Of a DNA stretch of 50,700 nucleotides, positions 28,930 through 37,580 are shown piece by piece. The notes beneath the pieces are model-generated. The model saw only the letters and a program-made list of their open reading frames with translations. It searched no databases and was not told the origin of the DNA. Made by a program: the position numbers and the translations under genes. The number at the start of each line of letters is the position of its first letter. The stretch's first letter is position 1. Source of the stretch: a bacterium (lineage in GTDB: Bacteria; Cyanobacteriota; Vampirovibrionia; Gastranaerophilales; Gastranaerophilaceae); assembly GCA_017470245.1 (NCBI GenBank), contig JAFUEV010000062.1:1-50700 (forward strand). The letters run 5' to 3'.

Positions 28930-28939
28930 AGGATTTTAT

Positions 28940-29314
28940 ATGAAAAAGATTTTTATATTTTTATTTTTAATATCAATGATTATACCTTGCGACATAACAT
29001 TTGCAGAAAATATAACAGAACCTCAATGGGCGGAGTTTGCACCTCCTTTATATGAAAATGCTGTTTTTAAATCTACAAAATTAAACAGCAAAAAATATAT
29101 GGAAAATAATTACTGGGCACTTAGACGTGTTAAATTTAAAAAATCAATATTAGAATGCAAAGTTCTTTCGAAAAATCAAACAGAACTGGGTAACTGTTAT
29201 TCAAGAGTTGCAAATTTGGAAAACAATAAAAATAATCAAAGAAATGAAGCTTTAAACGAGAAAAATTCAAATACAAATCAAGAAATTATGGATGGCGGAT
29301 ATTGGTGGTACTAA
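28940..29314 (+). CDS. small secreted hypothetical protein, 124 aa
   Basis: The frame is open further upstream, but the ATG at 28940 has AAAGGA at proper spacing and opens with a signal peptide (MKKIFIFLFLISMIIPCDIT, cleavage near FA-EN). The mature part contains EPQWAEFAPPLYENAVF and NNYWALRRVKFKKSILEC, two Cys (in LECKVLS and GNCYSRV) that may form a disulfide, and an Asn/Lys/Glu-rich tail ending in GGYWWY. Function unknown. It lies 10 bp after the first small secreted gene. Confidence 0.7.
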   Translation: MKKIFIFLFLISMIIPCDITFAENITEPQWAEFAPPLYENAVFKSTKLNSKKYMENNYWALRRVKFKKSILECKVLSKNQTELGNCYSRVANLENNKNNQRNEALNEKNSNTNQEIMDGGYWWY

Positions 29315-29364
29315 TACAATAGCATATTTTAGCAAAAAATCTTTTTAGCGTTTTTATCAACGGT

Positions 29365-30177
29365 ATGAAGATAATACAAAATCCCAATTTAAACATAAAT
29401 TTCTCTGCAAGAAATAAAAATATTAGAAAAGCTGATGACATAATGAGAAAAGCAAAATGTGCCTTTCCTGTTATCAGCTCTACTTATGTCGATACTTTTT
29501 ATAAAACTGTAAGTAATAACAATCAAAATTCTGCAAGAAGAGAAAAAACAATCAGAATCAGTGATAAAATTAATGATTTCATTCATAAATTGAGAGACAC
29601 AACAGATAGAGTTGATTATTTTGATAACGCAATAGGAAATAATATTCCATACTCAAATACATTAAGAGTAACATCCTTATACAAATTAGGAAATTGTGAA
29701 GAAGCTGCTGCCGTAGCATTGTCTGCATTAATTGCTAACGGATATACTAATTCACATAGAGCTAATTTAGGACTACAAGTTGATTTTGAAAATAAAAAAA
29801 CAGGAAAAATTGAAGATTCAAGGAAAGAACTTTTAGATCATACATTTGTTGTAACAACATTAGATAAAAAAAATCCAAAAATGAAAGATATAATCGTTGT
29901 TGATCCTTGGATGGGGTTTACGGATAGTGTATCCGGTGCAATATCAAAATTCAAATCCGTTTATGATAACAATGAAAACAGTAATACAATAAATACAGCT
30001 AAATCAATGTTTAAAGCCGAACAAGAAAAGAAATACGGAAAGATAATCAATTTTAATGATTATAATATAAGGACTAAACTTATTATTTTTCCTAGAGATA
30101 AACACGACAAAAAATTCAATAACAAACTGGCAGAACACATTAAAGAATTTTATCCGGAAATAATATTAGATGAATAA
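29365..30177 (+). CDS. candidate Cys-His-Asp enzyme (papain/transglutaminase-like), lineage-specific
   Basis: No named family recognised, but the 270-aa product has the order and context of a papain-like catalytic triad. The Cys is in LGNCEEAAAVALSALIANGY (C111) at the start of a helix, the His in LLDHTFVVTT (H159) at the start of a strand, and the Asp in IIVVDPWMGF (D180) at the end of the next strand. This C-helix, H-strand, D-P-W pattern is shared by cysteine proteases, transglutaminase-like enzymes and several secreted effectors. The N-terminus MKIIQNPNLNINFSARN carries a variant of the SF(K/S)G tag (NFSA, 12-15). There is no clear Shine-Dalgarno before the ATG. It abuts the convergent HNH gene with no bases between. 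Enzymatic class is inferred only. Confidence 0.6.
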   Translation: MKIIQNPNLNINFSARNKNIRKADDIMRKAKCAFPVISSTYVDTFYKTVSNNNQNSARREKTIRISDKINDFIHKLRDTTDRVDYFDNAIGNNIPYSNTLRVTSLYKLGNCEEAAAVALSALIANGYTNSHRANLGLQVDFENKKTGKIEDSRKELLDHTFVVTTLDKKNPKMKDIIVVDPWMGFTDSVSGAISKFKSVYDNNENSNTINTAKSMFKAEQEKKYGKIINFNDYNIRTKLIIFPRDKHDKKFNNKLAEHIKEFYPEIILDE

Positions 30178-30690
30178 TTAAGAAACAGCAAAAAATTCTT
30201 GCCAGTATTTAACAACTTGAGCAGGATATTTAAGCAACTCAAATTTTAAATAATCTTTTGGTCTGTACGGTCTCCGCAAAAGTTTCATTCTTGCTTCTTT
30301 TGGGGTTCTGTCAGCTTTCTTTTGATTACACTCTTTACAACAAGCAACTATGTTTTCCCAAATATCAGGTCCTAATCTTGATTTTGGAAAAACATGATCA
30401 AGAGTTAATTCTTCAGGTTTAAACTTTTGACCGCAATACTGACAAACAAAATCATCACGAAATAAAATATTTTCCCTACAAAAAGGCAGCTCCTTATATG
30501 GAACTGCCAAATCATACGTCAATTTAATGACACGTGGTATTAAAATATTCTCTACTTTAATCATATTTTCTATATCATTAAGGATACGAGCATTTTCAGC
30601 CTTGCCTTTCATCAATAATATTAGCGCCCGTTTCCAACTACAAATATTTATAGGATGATTTTCTTTGTCCAGTAATAATACCTTTTTCAT
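30178..30690 (-). CDS. HNH endonuclease-domain protein
   Basis: This 170-aa protein has an HNH core: CQYCG (C83, C86), LTLDHVFPKSRLGPDIWENI with D98-H99 and N113, and ACCKECNQKKADRTP (C118, C121), where paired Cys bind a structural zinc. The first 70 residues (VLLLDKENHPINICSWKRAL) form the leading domain typical of the compact stand-alone HNH proteins widespread in Cyanobacteria and relatives. Their role is unknown; there is no sign of an intron or intein around it. The ATG has GGAG upstream. Confidence 0.92.
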   Translation of the reverse strand: MKKVLLLDKENHPINICSWKRALILLMKGKAENARILNDIENMIKVENILIPRVIKLTYDLAVPYKELPFCRENILFRDDFVCQYCGQKFKPEELTLDHVFPKSRLGPDIWENIVACCKECNQKKADRTPKEARMKLLRRPYRPKDYLKFELLKYPAQVVKYWQEFFAVS

Positions 30691-30763
30691 ATTTACTCCT
30701 ACACTTGTAGTATTCCCGTTTATACTATTTTTTAAACATTTCAGGCAACCTTATACGATAAAA

Positions 30764-31408
30764 TTAATCTCTGATTATATGAACAGAAGAACCGGAATAA
30801 ATATTAGGCGGATTATAAAAACTTTGATGATAATAACTGTTTACGGGATAGTTTCCATTGATATAATGAGGTGGACGAGGAATATTATTATATTGGCTAA
30901 AAGTTCTCGAAGAATTTGTAAAATTATTATATAGGCTGTCATACCTGTTATGATAAGGACAATATATTGAGGGATTTGAAGAAAAATTGGTAAATTCATT
31001 TCTATAGAGACTACCGGGTGATGAATAATAGTCATAGGATGTTATTGGAGGAGTAAATCCTGTTATAACTCCATTATTAAACATAGATGATGCAGTATTC
31101 CAAAAATCTTTTATACTGCTCTTCTTTTTGTGTAAATTGTCATAAAAAGAAGGTACTGCAACTGTATGCTTTTTGGAATTCGCAGCGATTTCTGACAGTC
31201 TTAAAACTCTTTCATCGATATTTCCTGATTGCGACATTCCAAAGAAATCAGTTTCAAGCCTGTTTAATCTTTCACCCAACGGTTCATAATCATAACAATG
31301 ACCATATTGCATAAATTCTATGTTATCAAGATCATTTTCAGGCAAACAAAACCCAATTAAAGAAAAAGATAAACATAACACAAAAACTAATAATAATTTT
31401 CTAAGCAT
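30764..31408 (-). CDS. secreted protein with RLxRLE/FG repeat
   Basis: The signal peptide (MLRKLLLVFVLCLSFSLIGF) precedes a short repeat unit, LGERLNRLETDFFGMSQSGN then IDERVLRLSEIAAN. I recall this G/S-x-R-L-x-R-L-E-x-x-x-F-G layout from exported proteins in Cyanobacteria and their non-photosynthetic relatives. The C-terminal two thirds are low-complexity: rich in Tyr, Ser, Asn and Pro, with clusters such as SSPSIYCPYHNRYDSLYNNF, and probably unstructured. The ATG has GAGGAG upstream. It is possibly a cell-envelope protein. It lies 75 bp from another secreted gene on the same strand. Confidence 0.65.
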   Translation of the reverse strand: MLRKLLLVFVLCLSFSLIGFCLPENDLDNIEFMQYGHCYDYEPLGERLNRLETDFFGMSQSGNIDERVLRLSEIAANSKKHTVAVPSFYDNLHKKKSSIKDFWNTASSMFNNGVITGFTPPITSYDYYSSPGSLYRNEFTNFSSNPSIYCPYHNRYDSLYNNFTNSSRTFSQYNNIPRPPHYINGNYPVNSYYHQSFYNPPNIYSGSSVHIIRD

Positions 31409-31483
31409 ATTTTTCTCCTCTATAAATATTTAGAGAAAAAATAAGAAAATAAATAACAGACAATTTGGTATTTTTGTGGCTAA

Positions 31484-32095
31484 TTATTCTAAATTCTTCA
31501 AAATAAAAATAGTATCAGTTACGTTGTTTAAAAGGCTATCAAGTTTTTCATCAAGTGCCTCTTTTGTATAAATATTATCAGAAGAAGTATAAGGAATATA
31601 TTTTTCATAGGCAATACCTTGAGTTCTAAAATTAGCAGTTTCTCTTGCCTGAGCAGAAAGAGAAATTAATCTGCTATAAGATAAATAATTACTTTCGGGT
31701 TTATCTTTATACTCAACTCTTATATATTCAACATTATCAATAAGATTACTAACAATGGCATTAAACATTTGTATATTTTGATTAGTATTCAAACATTTTC
31801 TTAATTTTTCCAAAATGATTATGACACTATTTACATCTTTTAAGTAAGCGGAAGATTTGTCTTTTTTTATAATGATATCAACATAATTATCATTTTCTCT
31901 GGGGATAGGCTTTAATTTTTCTTCATTTTGTTTATCAAGTTGTTCAACAGAATAAGGTGCAGATGACTTTTCACTCTTTTCTTTTTTCAAATAGGAAAAT
32001 TCAGCTTCAACATCAGGCAATGTTCCAACATAGCCTGCGCCTAAAGCACTATTTGAAATAAACAGAACAAATATCAAACATAAAATCTTTTTCAT
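31484..32095 (-). CDS. secreted hypothetical protein, 203 aa
   Basis: A signal peptide (MKKILCLIFVLFISNSALGA) is followed by a Lys/Glu/Ser-rich stretch with KEKSEKSSAPYSVEQLDKQN. The predicted helical domain that follows contains INVIIILEKLRKCLNTNQNI-type helices (residues about 80-110) and LSYSRLISLSAQARETANF. It has one Cys in the mature part. I recognise no family. The message may be leaderless: TATAAT at 32108-32103 places the start within a base of the ATG, and there is no Shine-Dalgarno. Confidence 0.65.
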   Translation of the reverse strand: MKKILCLIFVLFISNSALGAGYVGTLPDVEAEFSYLKKEKSEKSSAPYSVEQLDKQNEEKLKPIPRENDNYVDIIIKKDKSSAYLKDVNSVIIILEKLRKCLNTNQNIQMFNAIVSNLIDNVEYIRVEYKDKPESNYLSYSRLISLSAQARETANFRTQGIAYEKYIPYTSSDNIYTKEALDEKLDSLLNNVTDTIFILKNLE

Positions 32096-32102
32096 AAGTA
32101 AT

Positions 32103-32130
32103 ATTATACTGATATTTTTATGAAAGTGAA
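32103..32130 (-). promoter_or_regulatory. promoter adjacent to the ATG at 32095
   Basis: On the minus strand, TTCACT (32130-32125) and TATAAT (32108-32103) are 16 bp apart. The expected start falls at 32096 or 32095, next to or on the A of the ATG, leaving no leader for a ribosome-binding site. Confidence 0.5.
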
Positions 32131-32202
32131 TAATATAATTTTGTAAAAAATTTAACTCAAAAAATGAAAAATGTTAACATTTATAATGAAAATGAGGTAA
32201 AT

Positions 32203-35200
32203 ATGAATATTATATTAAAAAAATTAGGACCAGTTGCAAATATAGACTTTAACAAACTGTTTATAGGACAGTTATTTGCACACTTTTCAGATGCAATTGT
32301 TCAATTCACACTGGTTGCAATATTATTAGAGAAATTGCCATCAGCAGGCAGGGCAATTGCACTAACATTTTTTGCATTTTTATTACCTCAATTTCTTTTC
32401 AGCCCATTTACAGGTTCAGTCAGTGATAAATTTTCAAGAAAATTAATTTTATTTTTAAGCTCTGCATTTAGAGGATTAATACTTACTATTGCTTTAATAA
32501 CTTTCTTAAAATCAGATAACATAAGTACTATTTATATATATGCTCTTTCATTTATACTAGGATTAGGAAGCACGTTTTTCTATCCTGCAAAAATGGCAAT
32601 AGTCACAAACATTGTTGAAAATTCACAATTAAAATTTGCGAATGCGCTAAATTCATCTATAGGTTCTCTAGCAATTCTTTTTGGAGCATTTATTTCTAAC
32701 TGTTTAGTTCAAAGAATAGGAGCCTATGATACCTTAATTGCAATATCTATATGCTATTTTACATCAGGATTATTCTGTCTGGCTATAAAATTACAAAAAC
32801 CCCAAGGTGCAAATAATGTTGTAATTTCTATGTTTAAAGATATGAAAACGGCTTTTGATTATTTAAAGAAACATAAAAAGGCACTATACTTAGTATTGCT
32901 TTCATTTTTTGTAGAATTCATTGTTTCAACATTTTCTAATAATCTGAATAATCTCGTTACAGATTTTTATAAACTTGATTTTAGTGACCTTACATATCTA
33001 AGAACAATTTTAGGTATAGGTATTATCCTTGGTATGTTTTTAACAATATATTTTTCAAGGTTTATGAAAATAATACACCTTTTTTCACTTGGCTTTTTGA
33101 TTTTATTCATAACCTTATTTACGGCAAACTTCTGTAATTCATTGAATATTGCGTGGAAATGGCTTATTCCAATAGGAATAACAGATGCAATGATAGTTGT
33201 TATGCTTGATACTGTTCTGCAAAAAGTCACACCTGATAAAGTCAGAGGTAAAATATTCGGTTTAAGTTTAACAACGGGGACATTAAGTTCATTAATTGGT
33301 TCACTTGTTATAATATGGAGTTCAGGATTTATCAATCCGTTAATAACATTTAAACTTATAGCTTGCTTTACTTTCTTATTAGCTTTATGCATATTACTAT
33401 TTGATAAAACATTCAGATATTTTTTATTAAAAAACACTATAGGCAGATTATTTTTAATACTTTTCAAATATAAAGTAGAAGGTATAGAAAATTTACCTAA
33501 AAACGGAAAAGTCATATTAGCCGGAAATCATACGGGGCATCTGGATGCTTTCATTATACAAATGGCAACAAAGCGGAATTTATGGTTTGTAACAGGACCG
33601 GAGGCATTTAAAATTCCAATTATAAAATATTTATTAAAACTATATAATGTATTGCCTCTTCAGTTCGGTAAAGGATTGGAAGCAATTGAAGCAGGAGTAA
33701 CAAAATTAAAACAAGGAGAAGCAGTAATTATATTTCCGGAAGGGAAATTTACACCAGACGGGAATTTATGTAAATTCAACAGAGGCACTGCAATAATGGC
33801 AAAACATGCGAACTGTCCTATTGTTCCGTTTGCAATTAAAGGCGGTTTTGAAACTTGGAATAAGAAAAGAAGACTTCCAAAATTTTTCAATACACTGGTA
33901 ATACAATTCGGTCAGCCTATAAATGATTTATCGTTAGATGAAAAAGAATTAACCAATGAACTGCGTTCAAGAGTAAATTTTATGAAACAAGCACTGGAAC
34001 GACGTGCTTTTTATAAAATATCAGAGAAGACATATTCAAATTTCCTTGATTTAATTCAAGATAAAGGAGATGAATATGCTCCAGTTGAAGCATTGTCAAT
34101 AAAAACAAAAATCGGTTATAAATCATTAACATATATAGAGCTTTCGAGAAATGCCAAAAAGTTTGCAAATTACTTAATTGAAACTATTGGAGTACAAAGA
34201 AAAGACAGGATAGCCATATTAACAGAATCTCGTCCGGAATTTGGTATAGCCCTTTTCGCATCAATCCAAACAGGGGCTATAACTGTTCCATTGGATGTTA
34301 AACTAACAGTATATGAACATACAAATATATTGTCCGATTGTGAACCCATAATATTATGCTGTTCTTCCCATTATTATGAACACGCAAAAGAAATTCAAAA
34401 AAACGTGACATCTATAAAACATATTTTTGTAATAGATAAAGATGAATCAAATGACGGTACTAATATATTTGACATAAATGCGGATATAGAAAAGGACTTA
34501 GGACGTCCACGTTCTTTTGATGAAACAGCATTAATAGTATACACTTCAGGAACAACAGGAAACCCCAAAGGGGTTATGATTAGTTTTGCAAATATTTACT
34601 CTCAATTTAAAGATTTTGAAAAGATTTTTGAACTGTCACCACACAATTGCCTTTTATCAATACTTCCGTTAAATCATTTACTGGAATTAACTGACGGATT
34701 TTTCTCTATGCTTTATATGGGAGCAAGAATTGTATATATACAAAGTTTAAACCCGAGAGAGCTCACAGACACAATGAAAGAAAAAGGAATTACAAATATG
34801 ATTGTAGTTCCACTTGTAGCCAAAATGTTAAAAAACAGTATTGAAAAACAAATTAACAGACAAGGAGAAAAAGCAAAAAGAGCATTTGACCATCTTTTTA
34901 AAATAGCAAAATATATGCCAAGAAAAATAAGACGATTATTATTTAAACAAATAATAGACGGTTTAGGTGGTAAACTTGAATGTTTTATATCAGGTGGTGC
35001 ACCATTAGAGTCATCTATAGCCGAATTTTTCGATAGAATTGGTATTCCAGTATTTCAAGGTTACGGATTAACGGAAACAAGTCCTACAGTATCAACAAAT
35101 TATTACAATAACAATAGAATAGGAACTGTAGGAAAACCTCTGCCTTCAGTAAAAATAAAAATTGCCGATAACGGAGAACTTTTAGTCGCAGGAATGAATG

Positions 35201-35685
35201 TAATGCAAGGCTATTATAAAAAACCGGAAATGACAGCAGAAGTCATTGATGAAGACGGCTGGTTCCACACAGGAGATATAGCGGAAGTAGACAGTGATGG
35301 CTATATAAAAATAACCGGCAGAATAAAAAATATGATAGTGTTGGGCGGGGGCAAAAAGATTTTCCCCGAAGAAGTAGAAGCAGTCCTTGAGACATCAGAC
35401 AAAATAAAAGAAGTTTGCGTACTTTCATTAAAAATAAAGTCAGGAAATAAAGCAGGAACAGAAGAAGTCGGAGCAATTATAGTTCCAACAGATGACATTA
35501 TTAATAATGATAATCTTCAAGAGATTATTGAAAATGAAGTAAAAGAACTTGCAGCAAAAAACCTTGCGCCATATAAAATACCGACATTAATTATTATCCA
35601 TAAAGATGAACTGCCAAAAACATCAACAAGAAAAGTTAAACGCAAAGAACTTTTGGATTGGTACGAAAATCAAAATAAAGAATAA
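32203..35685 (+). CDS. fusion of LplT-like transporter, PlsC acyltransferase and acyl-ACP synthetase (Aas-type)
   Basis: This 1160-aa protein joins three functions of lysophospholipid salvage. Residues about 1-405 form a 12-helix major facilitator resembling LplT (SDAIVQFTLVAILLEKLPSA, FSPFTGSVSDKFSRK). Residues about 420-620 are a PlsC/GPAT acyltransferase with NHTGHLD (H443-x4-D448) and IIFPEGKFTPDG. Residues about 640-1160 are an AMP-forming acyl ligase with VYTSGTTGNPKG near 780, FQGYGLTETSPT, GWFHTGDIAEVDSDGYIKIT and the C-terminal catalytic Lys region TSTRKVKRK. In E. coli LplT and Aas are separate proteins that import and reacylate lyso-PE. Here they are one chain. I prefer the ATG at 32203 because GAGGT precedes it; one 13 codons upstream lacks a site. 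It is followed by the chromate-family pair 33 bp later. Confidence 0.9.
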   Translation: MNIILKKLGPVANIDFNKLFIGQLFAHFSDAIVQFTLVAILLEKLPSAGRAIALTFFAFLLPQFLFSPFTGSVSDKFSRKLILFLSSAFRGLILTIALITFLKSDNISTIYIYALSFILGLGSTFFYPAKMAIVTNIVENSQLKFANALNSSIGSLAILFGAFISNCLVQRIGAYDTLIAISICYFTSGLFCLAIKLQKPQGANNVVISMFKDMKTAFDYLKKHKKALYLVLLSFFVEFIVSTFSNNLNNLVTDFYKLDFSDLTYLRTILGIGIILGMFLTIYFSRFMKIIHLFSLGFLILFITLFTANFCNSLNIAWKWLIPIGITDAMIVVMLDTVLQKVTPDKVRGKIFGLSLTTGTLSSLIGSLVIIWSSGFINPLITFKLIACFTFLLALCILLFDKTFRYFLLKNTIGRLFLILFKYKVEGIENLPKNGKVILAGNHTGHLDAFIIQMATKRNLWFVTGPEAFKIPIIKYLLKLYNVLPLQFGKGLEAIEAGVTKLKQGEAVIIFPEGKFTPDGNLCKFNRGTAIMAKHANCPIVPFAIKGGFETWNKKRRLPKFFNTLVIQFGQPINDLSLDEKELTNELRSRVNFMKQALERRAFYKISEKTYSNFLDLIQDKGDEYAPVEALSIKTKIGYKSLTYIELSRNAKKFANYLIETIGVQRKDRIAILTESRPEFGIALFASIQTGAITVPLDVKLTVYEHTNILSDCEPIILCCSSHYYEHAKEIQKNVTSIKHIFVIDKDESNDGTNIFDINADIEKDLGRPRSFDETALIVYTSGTTGNPKGVMISFANIYSQFKDFEKIFELSPHNCLLSILPLNHLLELTDGFFSMLYMGARIVYIQSLNPRELTDTMKEKGITNMIVVPLVAKMLKNSIEKQINRQGEKAKRAFDHLFKIAKYMPRKIRRLLFKQIIDGLGGKLECFISGGAPLESSIAEFFDRIGIPVFQGYGLTETSPTVSTNYYNNNRIGTVGKPLPSVKIKIADNGELLVAGMNVMQGYYKKPEMTAEVIDEDGWFHTGDIAEVDSDGYIKITGRIKNMIVLGGGKKIFPEEVEAVLETSDKIKEVCVLSLKIKSGNKAGTEEVGAIIVPTDDIINNDNLQEIIENEVKELAAKNLAPYKIPTLIIIHKDELPKTSTRKVKRKELLDWYENQNKE

Positions 35686-35718
35686 CAATATAATATATAT
35701 TCATGTAATAATCAAAGT

Positions 35719-36270
35719 ATGGAAAAGAAATCACTATTTGAGATATACAAAGTATTCTTTATAATAGGTATGCAGTTACTTGGCGGCGGATACGTAATAG
35801 TTCCTCTGCTAAAGAAATATATTGTTGAAGAAAGAAATTGGATGACTGATGAAGAACTCGTTGATTTCTTTGCAATGAGTCAATGCATTCCCGGAATAAT
35901 AGCAGGTAATATTGCTATTTGCTCGGGATATAAAGCAAGAGGCATAATTGGTGCAATAATGGCAATTCTTGGAATAATCACAAGTCCGTTTATAAGCATT
36001 ATAATACTTGCAAATATTCTCTCAAATGTTCTTGAATACCCGATAGTTCAACACGCATTTGAAGGGATAAGAATTTCTGTTGTAATTCTAATCCTTGTTA
36101 CAATAAAAGATTTATGGGCAAAAAGCGTAAATTCTGTATTTACATACATAATGTTCTTTTTAATACTAATAGCCTTGTTTTTAATACCTGTTTCACCCAC
36201 TTTAATAATTATAATATCGGCTATAATCGCACTATTATATGGCAAATTTAAAGGAGTAAAGAATGCTTAA
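35719..36270 (+). CDS. chrA: chromate transporter family protein, first half-size subunit
   Basis: This 183-aa member of the CHR family in its short form has the conserved block FIIGMQLLGGGYVIVPLLKK, RNWMTDEELVDFFAMSQCIPGI, GNIAICSGYKARGIIGAIMA and about five to six membrane helices. Short CHR proteins occur as adjacent pairs that act together. The partner starts 8 bases before this stop. The family is named for chromate efflux, but most members have untested substrates, so an anion exporter is the safe statement. There is no Shine-Dalgarno; an extended -10-like TGTAATAAT (35704-35712) lies so close that the message may be leaderless. Confidence 0.88.
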   Translation: MEKKSLFEIYKVFFIIGMQLLGGGYVIVPLLKKYIVEERNWMTDEELVDFFAMSQCIPGIIAGNIAICSGYKARGIIGAIMAILGIITSPFISIIILANILSNVLEYPIVQHAFEGIRISVVILILVTIKDLWAKSVNSVFTYIMFFLILIALFLIPVSPTLIIIISAIIALLYGKFKGVKNA

Positions 36271-36811
36271 ATTATATTTCTTACTCTTTTGGGAATTTAC
36301 AAAAATTGGCATTTTCGCTATTGGTGGAGGTTACGCAACACTTCCTTTTCTATATTATCTTCAAAGTCAATATAACTGGTTTACAATAGATGAATTAACA
36401 AATATGATTGCCGTATCTAATATTACACCCGGACCTGTAGGTATAAATATGGCAACATATACAGGATATACAACAGCTGGATTAACTGGATCCATAATTG
36501 CAACAGGTTCAATAATACTTGTTCCTTTTATAATAACAATAATAATAACAAAACTATTTACAAAATTTCACGATAATCAGACCGTTTTGAATATATTTAA
36601 CGGACTTCGACCTGCAGCTTGTGCATTACTGCTTTCTATAGGAATAAAATTACTGATAACAACAGTTAAAATTGACACTTCTCAACACCTTGATTTTTCA
36701 TTAATATTTTTATTTTTAATATTGTTTATTCCATTTCTTTATTTCAAAAAAAATCCTTTATTAATAATACTTTTAGGTGCATTGGGCGGCATTTTAATCA
36801 GAAGTTTTTAA
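36263..36811 (+). CDS. chrA: chromate transporter family protein, second half-size subunit
   Basis: This 182-aa partner of the preceding gene overlaps it by 8 bp. It has the other CHR-type block: FTKIGIFAIGGGYATLPFLY, FTIDELTNMIAVSNITPGPV, GINMATYTGYTTAGLTGSII, and FNGLRPAACALLLSIGIKLL, with about six membrane helices. AAAGGAGTAAAG precedes the ATG. Together the two form one two-subunit transporter. Its substrate is not shown by the sequence. Confidence 0.88.
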   Translation: MLKLYFLLFWEFTKIGIFAIGGGYATLPFLYYLQSQYNWFTIDELTNMIAVSNITPGPVGINMATYTGYTTAGLTGSIIATGSIILVPFIITIIITKLFTKFHDNQTVLNIFNGLRPAACALLLSIGIKLLITTVKIDTSQHLDFSLIFLFLILFIPFLYFKKNPLLIILLGALGGILIRSF

Positions 36812-36817
36812 TAATAT

Positions 36818-36836
36818 TATTAAGAAATATTAACAA
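36818..36836 (+). promoter_or_regulatory. shared upstream element (copy 2)
   Basis: This 19-nt sequence is identical to the element at 19099-19117 (TATTAAGAAATATTAACAA). It lies 92 bp before the ATG at 36928, directly after the transporter pair. Both genes it precedes encode polar, lineage-specific proteins with very strong ribosome sites. Confidence 0.4.
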
Positions 36837-36927
36837 TTTATTTTTTTCAGTAAATCTTTAAAGAGAAATTGTTTTTATATAAATGTGGTTAGTTTAAAAA
36901 TTTATTGAAAAGGTGGAGGTTAGTTTT

Positions 36928-37527
36928 ATGGCAGCAGAATTATTTGGAAGTACAGTATCTACAGCGTATGATAATACAGGTTCTTCAACAGGTACCAGTT
37001 ACAACTATTATAGAAGATACAGAGAACAAATTCATGAAGATTCAATTTTTACAAATACAATAGAAGTAGAAACAACTTCAAGAGATGCAGTATTACAAGA
37101 CAGTATAAATAACTTTGCATACTATTTAGAAAACGGTTACGAAGATAAAGCTATGGCAGCATATCAAGAATTAATCGAACAAATGAAAGCACAACCTGAG
37201 TATACAGACAGATCTGATAAAGAACTTCAAGCTTATGCAAAAAGAATGATCGAACAACAACTTTCTGAACAAAAAGGTGAAGAAGTAGACTTAGTTAAAT
37301 ATATTAAAGATCACGCAGCTAGCCAAAGTGAATTAGATTGGCAACAACATTGTAACTTATTCAACCAAGGTATCATAGATAAAACAACAGAAGAAGATTT
37401 GTTAAATGCAGTATGCGGCTTAGACGAAGACAAAAACGGAATGCCACCGGTAGTACACGTTTTAGGTGCAATCCCAGGATTCTTTGCATCACTTTGGAAC
37501 GGAATTGCTGGTAAACAACACGCATAA
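36928..37527 (+). CDS. acidic lineage-specific protein, 199 aa
   Basis: No family recognised. The start at 36928 follows GGTGGAGG, a strong ribosome site; a GTG 15 bases upstream overlaps that site and is less likely. The N-terminus MAAELFGSTVSTAYDNTGSS is polar and Thr/Ser-rich without a signal peptide, comparable to the product at 19189. The middle (SRDAVLQDSINNFAYYLENG, YEDKAMAAYQELIEQMKAQP) is helical and acidic. The C-terminal part has CGLDEDKNGMPPVVHVLGAI, with a D-x-D-x-N-G run like a partial calcium loop, and ends in a hydrophobic GFFASLWNGIAG stretch. A bidirectional terminator follows. The strong ribosome site, own terminator and shared upstream element suggest an abundant, regulated product. 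Confidence 0.7.
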   Translation: MAAELFGSTVSTAYDNTGSSTGTSYNYYRRYREQIHEDSIFTNTIEVETTSRDAVLQDSINNFAYYLENGYEDKAMAAYQELIEQMKAQPEYTDRSDKELQAYAKRMIEQQLSEQKGEEVDLVKYIKDHAASQSELDWQQHCNLFNQGIIDKTTEEDLLNAVCGLDEDKNGMPPVVHVLGAIPGFFASLWNGIAGKQHA

Positions 37528-37549
37528 TAAATAGAACAACTATAATAAC

Positions 37550-37576
37550 AAAAGGCGGAAATAAATTCCGCCTTTT
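37550..37576. terminator. bidirectional intrinsic terminator
   Basis: An 11-bp stem (AAAAGGCGGAA with TTCCGCCTTTT, loop ATAAA) lies between convergent genes. The arms are the same sequence as in the terminator at 4264-4292, although loops and neighbours differ. Confidence 0.88.
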
Positions 37577-37580
37577 AATT

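Noticed and set aside
30178..30690. HNH gene as part of a group I or II intron or an intein
   Set aside because: It is a free-standing gene with its own ribosome site, and neither flank shows an interrupted gene.
32967..33515. 182-codon frame antisense to the triple fusion
   Set aside because: It mirrors membrane-protein codons of the transporter domain; its hydrophobic look is a by-product of that strand, and no start signal precedes it.
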